Part shown: positions 58,381 to 64,000 of the stretch, one piece after another
How the letters are laid out: each line of letters opens with the position of its first letter
Position numbering within the stretch: position 1 is the first letter of the stretch
Assembly (NCBI GenBank): GCA_009731375.1
Contig: BJOX01000104.1
Span: forward strand, 899,970-963,969
DNA from: Paulinella micropora
Taxonomy: Eukaryota > Cercozoa > Imbricatea > Euglyphida
Length of the DNA: 64,000 nt
Direction of reading: 5' to 3'
Notes under the pieces: generated by a model
Databases searched by the model: none
Told to the model about the DNA's origin: nothing
Seen by the model: the letters and a program-made list of their open reading frames with translations, nothing else
Made by a program: the position numbers and the translations under genes

Positions 58381-58821
58381 ATCATAACCAAACCGTTGCA
58401 CGGCAGAGGGTAGGGCCTGCTGAGGGGGAGTATTACAAAGAGCTAGCCGCGGAATTCAAGCAGCAGATTGGGCTGCCCGAGGGTACTTCTTGGCAGAGCT
58501 TGGAAAGTGAAGGCGTCGGCAAAGTTAGGGTACCCACAGGGGTGGGTCGTAGGTTTACAGAGAGTTTGTTCGAGGGGCGCACCTCTAGCAGGTTGAGCTC
58601 CAGCGAGGAGTACCACCCTGTGGACTGGGAGCAGCCGGGCTGCCGTGAAACGTTTTACGAGCTCTCTGGCAGGCGAGATCGCGGCCAGAAACGAGAGCCT
58701 CATTCAGAGGCAGCCCGCGCTGGCAGCACTGCCGGCCGCAAGAAAATGCGTTTGCTGCACAACCCTGCGGTGGAGGCAACGCTGGCTCGGGTGTTTTCTG
58801 CTTCGCCTTCCGGCTCTGGCA

Positions 58822-58882
<61 letters not shown>

Positions 58883-59096
58883 TCTCATTTTTCTGTCTCT
58901 CTCTCTCCCTCTCCCTCCCCCCCCTCTCTCTCTCTCTCCCCTCCCACCCCCTTCTTTTTTCTTTTTAGGTAGGATGCCTCCCCTGGTGCCTGGGTTTTCA
59001 GATTCTGGCAATATCTCTCTCTTTCTCTCTCTCTCTCCTCCCACGCACTTCTTTTTCTTCTTTCTTCTTCTTCTTCTTCTTCTCCTTCTTCTTCTT

Positions 59097-59127
<31 letters not shown>

Positions 59128-59790
59128 TTCATGTTTTCCTTGTAGTGTCGTCGTCGTCTTCAAGCCCGTCGTCGTGTTCAAGCTCGTCGTCGTCTTCAAG
59201 CTTGTCGTCGTCTTCAAGCTCGTCGTCGTCTTCAAGCTCGTTGCGTGTGTCTTCGTCGTCTTCAAGCTCGTCGTCGTCTTCAAGCTCGTCGTCGTCTTCA
59301 AGCTCGTCGTCGTCTTCAAGCTCGTTGCGTGTGTCGTCGTCGTCTTCAAGCTCGTTGCGTGTGTCGTCGTCGTCTTCAAGCTCGTCGCCTGCGTCGTCGT
59401 CGTCTTCAAGCTCGTCGCCTGTGTCGTCGTCGTCTTCAAGCTCGTCGCCTGTGTCGTCGTCGTCTTCAAGCTCGTCGCCTGTGTCATTGTCGTCTTCAAG
59501 CTCGGCTCCTGTTAGTGTCAAGATTGAGCAAAGCATAGGTAGTCGCAACAGGGAAGTCGATGCTACTTGTCGTTGCAAGGATGACATAGGGGACGTCTTG
59601 TACAAAGAGGTTGGAAGTCCCCAGCTTAGGTTAGCAGAGGTGACATGCTGTGGGGCCCCATTCCATCGCAAGTGTATACAAACTTGGTGGGATGCTTGCC
59701 GGAAGCAAGTTCAATTTCCAGGTGCCCAAATATCCGGGAGATCAGCAACAGCTTCCGTACTTCTTATCTTTACGGGCATGAGATGGTGAG
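58381..59790 (+). CDS. Putative host ORF: N-terminal domain, poly-Ser region, RING-like end
   Basis: 58420-58820 encodes EYYKELAAEFKQQIGLPEGT, GVGRRFTESLFEGRTSS and GRKKMRLLHNPAVEATLARV. CT and TTC microsatellites (58821-58965, 59050-59130) with plausible ...TTTTTAG and ...CTTGTAG acceptors follow, so they are probably introns. Then a poly-Ser stretch from TCGTCGTCTTCAAGCTCG repeats leads to ATCRCKDDIGDVL and VTCCGAPFHRKCIQTWWDAC. The last block resembles the CxxxFHxxCIxxW part of RING-H2 fingers. Function unknown. Whether it belongs to the gene upstream cannot be decided. Confidence 0.4.
59050..59515. repeat. (TTC)n and 18-24-bp TCGTCGTCTTCAAGC repeats
   Basis: TTC repeats to ~59130, then about 17 units of an 18 to 24-base motif containing TCGTCTTCAAGCTCG with GTGTG variants. 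Encodes poly-Ser on the plus strand and LEDDDD/LKTTT on the minus strand. Confidence 0.85.
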
Positions 59791-60440
59791 GTGGAAGCCA
59801 ATTGTCAAGGAAAGCAATGGCCCAAAGGACGTCTTCACTGTCTTCAGTCATAGATATGACTGAAGACGATTCAGAGTGGGAGTCCGCGCCCCTTCCTGTC
59901 TTTGTAAAGCCCGAGCCTGGTAGTAGTCGGAGCTTGCCCTGAATCCCCTCGTGTGCAATCTGGAAAGCTTATTAAGGCCGAGCAAGATGCAGAGTACGAG
60001 ATAGCTCAAGCAGAGGACGTAGCTAATGCGATCAGGAGAGGTAAGCAAGGCAAGCTGCCAAAAATGACGAGGAGAAGCAGTTGAGGTGGGCGCTGGCGGA
60101 ATCTATTAGGCAAGGCACCGCAGCAGTTGCTAAAAATGACAAGGACAAGGCAACGCAGCAGTTGCTAAGGGACGCTGAGCAGCAAGAGGCTGTACCAGCA
60201 CGGAGTGGTCAAAAGTCGTTGAGGTTGGTACGCGTACGGGAGCGTCCGCCCAGGGAGAGAGCCGCGCAGAGCGAGCTGCTAGGATGGCAGAGAGTTTGCC
60301 AGAATTGTTGGCAAAAATCGTCCCAAGCGCACCGAGTCTCTTGCCAACCTTCCCAAGCGCACCGAGTCTCTTGCCAGCCTTCCCAAGCGCACCGAGTCTC
60401 TTGCCAACCTTCCCAAGCGTAAGAGCGGCCAGGTCTCTTT
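59791..60440 (+). other. Possible exon remnants with a 30-bp tandem repeat
   Basis: Open segments such as VAKNDKDKATQQLLRDAEQQ (plus strand) and a 30-base unit TCCCAAGCGCACCGAGTCTC with TTGCCAACCT repeated four times (about 60322-60420, encoding PSAPSLLPTF). ATGACTGAAGAC is repeated at ~59845 in inverted form (GTCTTCAGTCAT). No full gene can be drawn. Confidence 0.4.
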
Positions 60441-60673
60441 CTTTCTCTCTTTCTTTCTCTCTCTCTTTCTCTCTTTTCTCTCTCTATCTCTCTATCTCTC
60501 TATCTCTCTATCTAGCTAGCTAGCTAGCTATCTATCTATGTAAAATGTAGGGCAGTGGTGGTGCGGTGAGCGCGGAGGCAGGCAGCAACGGCGGCGTTCA
60601 GGTCTATCTTTTTCTTTCTATTTATTTATCTATCTATTCAGCTAGCTAGCTATCTAGTAGTAGTAGTAGCAGT

Positions 60674-60755
<82 letters not shown>

Positions 60756-60757
60756 GC
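60440..60757. repeat. CT/ATCT microsatellites and a (TAA)n tract
   Basis: CTTT/CT repeats to 60500, ATCT and AGCT repeats to 60535, ATCT again to 60650, then (ATA)n/(TAA)n from 60678 to 60757. The (TAA)n may be the tail of a LINE-like insertion. Confidence 0.85.
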
Positions 60758-61144
60758 GTATCTCCTGCCAATTGCTGAGCCAAAAGGCCATGTGCATCCA
60801 GTCCTCCATTCCATAAGGAAAGTCTCCACACCAATCGGTGGAATAAAGGAAGTGACGGCATAGAACATTACTCTAGGAGCTTTATACCAATCAGCCCATG
60901 GANNNNNNNNNNNNNNNNNNNNNNNNNNNNNNNNNNNNNNNNNNNNNNNNNNNNNNNNNNNNNNNNNNNNNNNNNNNNNNNNNNNNNNNNNNNNNNNNNN
61001 NNNNNNNNNNNNNNNNNNNNNNNNNNNNNNNNNNNNNNNNNNNNNNNNNNNNNNNNNNNNNNNNNNNNNNNNNNNNNNNNNNNNNCGGTATGTTCAATGA
61101 AAATACTGGTCCAGACGGGCTGAGTAATAGTAATAGTAATAGTA
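60758..61144. other. Short unique sequence and a 183-base N gap (60903-61085)
   Basis: No gene supported. The gap lies between two (TAA)n-containing regions, consistent with an assembly break at repeats. Confidence 0.8.
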
Positions 61145-61153
61145 ATAATAATA

Positions 61154-61205
<52 letters not shown>
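61145..61205. repeat. (TAA)n tract before the 493-bp repeat dimer
   Basis: AATAGTAATAGTAATAATAA then about 17 TAA units, directly followed by the first 493-bp unit. Confidence 0.85.
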
Positions 61206-62184
61206 TTGGAGTGTTGACTGTGACATATTTGAGGGAAATCCCGATGAAAAAACCTAATCACACTTGCTAAACAGAGTTCCAGCCCAATGGCCTCAAGGCG
61301 TTAAACTGTGACGCCAACTCATAACCCTTTGGTGGTAGATGCTGGGGAGGAGGGTCGTTGCGCGCGTAAAAGATCTTAAACTCCGCATATGCTGGTTGAT
61401 AGCCCAGGACCCAGCAGACACCAGATTGTTATGGGTGGGGTTTCGAGGCAGCTCTAGCAACCGCGCTTGGTGTATGCACTTGCACATTCGGTGACGTCTT
61501 GCAAGAGGTTGCTGGGACTGCGGAATAACCTCGGCTTAGTGCAGTCTTGCCCTCAGGAGCTCCATCGGTGGCCCCGATCATCAGGCGAGAGACTGACACG
61601 GGGGGGTGGAGGACCTCGAACAAGGGTATTGGAGGCTTATGTCCGTTGAGGATATGCCATTAGCTGCATCAGTACGCCTCAGATATAGTAAATCTGCCTT
61701 GGAGTGTTGACTGTGACATATTTGAGGGAAATCCCGATGAAAAAACCTAGTCACACTTGCTAAACAGAGTTCCAGCCCAATGGCCTCAAGGCGTTAAACT
61801 GTGACGCCAACTCATAACCCTTTGGTGGTAGATGCTGGGGAGGAGGGTCGTTGCGCGCGTAAAAGATCTTAAACTCCGCATATGCTGGTTGATAGCCCAG
61901 GACCCAGCAGACACCAGATTGTTATGGGTGGGGTTTCGAGGCAGCTCTAGCAACCGCGCTTGGTGTATGCACTTGCACATTCGGTGACGTCTTGCAAGAG
62001 GTTGCTGGGACTGCGGAATAACCTCGGCTTAGTGCAGTCTTGCCCTCAGGAGCTCCATCGGTGGCCCCGATCATCAGGCGAGAGACTGACACGGGGGGGT
62101 GGAGGACCTCGAACAAGGGTATTGGAGGCTTATGTCCGTTGAGGATATGCCATTAGCTGCATCAGTACGCCTCAGATATAGTAA
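61206..62184 (+). repeat. Tandem dimer of a 493-bp LINE-tail-like unit
   Basis: 61206-61698 and 61699-62184 both start TTGGAGTGTTGACTGTGACA and end GCCTCAGATATAGTAA. The only difference noticed is A/G in CCTA(A/G)TCACACTTG. The second copy runs into (TAA)n. Short ORFs in it are identical in both copies and have no known domain. Ending in a TAA microsatellite fits 3' ends of LINEs or their SINE partners, so a dimeric non-LTR insertion is likely. Confidence 0.7.
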
Positions 62185-62185
62185 C

Positions 62186-62266
<81 letters not shown>
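62185..62266. repeat. (TAA)n tail after the dimer
   Basis: About 26 TAA units directly after GATATAGTAAC. Poly-Ile/Leu ORFs here are artefacts. Confidence 0.9.
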
Positions 62267-62267
<1 letters not shown>

Positions 62268-62975
62268 GCCAGCGGAATCACTATTTTGTAACGCAGAATC
62301 CGTATTTTTTTTCGATATATACACAGATATGTTTTTTGGAAGAAAAAAAACGGTCGAAAGGACCGGTCTTCTTGGTTGCACATGCAACACATAGGCATCA
62401 TGAAGTATTGAACTCTTGGTATGCATAGTCGTGAGGTAGGAAGAGAACTTTGGTTCCAGTTATCCTCAGGATTTTTAGAACCTAGCTCTGTTTCGATCAA
62501 CTGATCATTAACACCCCACCTGTTAATTTAAGGATTTTTGACCCAAGCATCAGAGCTATAGTATGCGCTCATGCAAGGACTAAAATCCAGCAACTAGGTC
62601 GCATCTGTTTGCGGTGCCGATTTCAGAAGAACTATCGGCACCTCAAACAAACTGCGCAGCAAGAGTAATCTACGCCCATCAACAAGTCAGTGTTGTCTTC
62701 TTCGGACTTCTCTGTCACATTAGACCGAGAAGTCCGAAGACGACCAGCAATCAGCAACTTCTCGGGAAGCTGAACAGTAACACTTCCAAGAAGCTGCACA
62801 GTTGCGCGTACGACGTTCCGGAGCCTCATCAACGCTGGCTGAATTGATTCACAAGCAAAATCAAGACAGTGAATGGAACCAGCCAAGCTACTAACGTTGT
62901 CATCAGGCGCAGAGTCTTTGCATTTCCAAGTCGCCAATAATGGCGCAACTTGGAATTGCAGAGAAACCAACAAGG
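62267..62975. other. Region without a supported gene, one 18-bp inverted repeat
   Basis: GTCTTCTTCGGACTTCTC (62695-62712) pairs with GAGAAGTCCGAAGACGAC (62727-62744), one mismatch, 14-base loop. No ORF here has recognisable domains. Confidence 0.5.
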
Positions 62976-63740
62976 AGCAGTTCATCCTCAGAGAACCCAG
63001 CTTCTTGTAGCCTTTCATTCTTTCCCTATATACTAGGTTGAAATACTTAAAGCAAAAAGAATTGAACTTGTGGGTGCCCCAATGGAGAAAAAAAATTAAA
63101 AAAAACTTCTGCAGGAAACAATATTATTCAATAGCCGCATACTAGGTCACAAAGCAAGTGTGCTCTACAAAGTGTTTGGACAATTTTTTGTCCAAAAACT
63201 AGGTAGAGTACCAGCAAGAAACGTCGCCAATATTGCTGCACCGACAAATGTTGCAACTCAAGCTTAGAAGTACAACATCAAGCGATGCACAAGAAACAGT
63301 TCATCCGCAGAGAACCCAGCTTCTTACTTTATGGAATTCTCCTGCCTGCCTGCAACATTTAAATACATTTCATTTATGAACCTGTACTTGTGGGTTCTTC
63401 ACGTGGCACTTCCCCCGGGAAAAGTCGTAGAGCAGAAAACTTTGAATTTCCGATCTTTACTAATATAAAGATCGGCAATGCAAACGTCAGTAGCAACCGA
63501 TGTCATTGGTTACGAAAGCAAGGCTCACGCGCGTCTGAATTATTACGGAGCGAATGTGCCTTGCTAACGAGCATCGTCCCAGGCGGTAGTACCAAGGGAA
63601 CCAGGCGGTCTTAGAGGATATGAGCCTTGTGACCTTGGATTTGTTAAGTCAGGCTTAAGCCGGGTTAACCAACCCAAAATCACCAGTAACTGAGGAAGCA
63701 GTCCATCCGCAGAGAACCAAGCTTCCTATTTTTATTTTAC
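62976..63740. repeat. Three dispersed copies of a CAGTTCATCCGCAGAGAACC motif
   Basis: Copies at 62978-63006, 63297-63325 and 63699-63727 share CAGT(T/C)CATCC(G/T)CAGAG then AACC(C/A)AGCTTC(T/C)T. Each is followed ~55-75 bases later by CTTGTGGG. Between them lies non-coding sequence with a CCGATCTTTA/TAAAGATCGG hairpin (63451-63460, 63467-63476). Possibly a degenerate long-period repeat family. Confidence 0.65.
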
Positions 63741-64000
63741 TTGCTCATGCAAGGTAGAAATGATTTTTCTGCAAGAATTTCTGCTTGTGGGATTTATTTT
63801 TCCAAAATTGACAGTGACAACGTGACCTATGACATGAGCTGCAATCGACTGAAGAAATTTTATTACCAGCCTCGCATTCAAAGCAAAATTATTGACCAGC
63901 ACCGGACACAACTGTGGTTCTACTTATCAGTAGGATTTTTAGTACCAAAGTCTGATTGCTTCCACTGAGTTTATTAAACAGTTACGTCGATGTGAATTTC
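63741..64000. other. Right end of window, no supported gene
   Basis: One plus-strand frame (63741-63968, FYLSVGFLVPKSDCFH end) lacks any recognisable feature. No repeat was noticed. Confidence 0.4.

Noticed and set aside
59125-59671. Minus-strand LEDDDD/LKTTTT ORFs
   Set aside because: Antisense of the poly-Ser repeat; no start context or folded domain.

Overview
The window looks like a nuclear contig from a eukaryote, probably a unicellular alga or other protist, although nothing in it fixes the species. The reasons are spliceosomal-type introns, Ty1/copia, Ty3/gypsy and Tc1/mariner-type elements, LINE-like tails ending in (TAA)n, abundant microsatellites, and integrated dsDNA viruses of the Polinton-like (PLV) type. 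No rRNA, tRNA, CRISPR array or bacterial operon was seen. Several 10-N gaps are flanked by duplicated sequence, so they are probably unmerged contig overlaps and not real missing DNA.

Positions 1-26,043 are almost entirely viral. Element A (1 to about 5,200) is a partial provirus with an intact protein-primed family B DNA polymerase, a HIRAN protein, a small zinc finger and ExoX-C-like proteins, mostly on the minus strand. It meets element B (about 5,300-26,043) head to head. B carries a nearly complete PLV gene set. The replication module is HIRAN remnant, basic protein and broken polymerase. A lipase and an ExoX-C-like gene follow. The virion module holds a virion protein, double-jelly-roll-type major capsid protein, minor capsid/penton-like protein, adenain-like protease, core-type proteins, packaging ATPase and a very long tail fibre ending in a Peptidase S74 chaperone. 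The right end carries an adenine methyltransferase and a retroviral-type integrase. The pieces fit a cycle of integration, protein-primed replication, ATPase packaging and protease maturation. However, many B genes carry 1-base frameshifts or in-frame stops, so B looks decayed or is affected by homopolymer errors.

Positions 26,044-36,690 hold a 22-bp tandem repeat, a 1,530-bp element with 246-bp terminal inverted repeats, microsatellites, a Ty3-type integrase remnant and a decayed Ty1/copia element. Positions 36,690-45,022 hold element C, a second relative of B's virion module, with a 4.3-kb internal inversion that cuts two genes. C is joined abruptly to the 3'-truncated copia element on the left and to a 5'-truncated Ty3/gypsy element on the right.

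Positions 45,023-52,300 are the gypsy element, with a long integrase and a downstream ORF with a membrane anchor. From 52,300 to 64,000 there are AT-rich and microsatellite DNA, a Tc1/mariner-type transposase with a 53-nt intron, a putative multi-exon host gene, about 180-bp tandem repeats, a poly-Ser ORF with a RING-like end, and a tandem dimer of a 493-bp LINE-tail-like unit. Long stretches there have no supportable gene.
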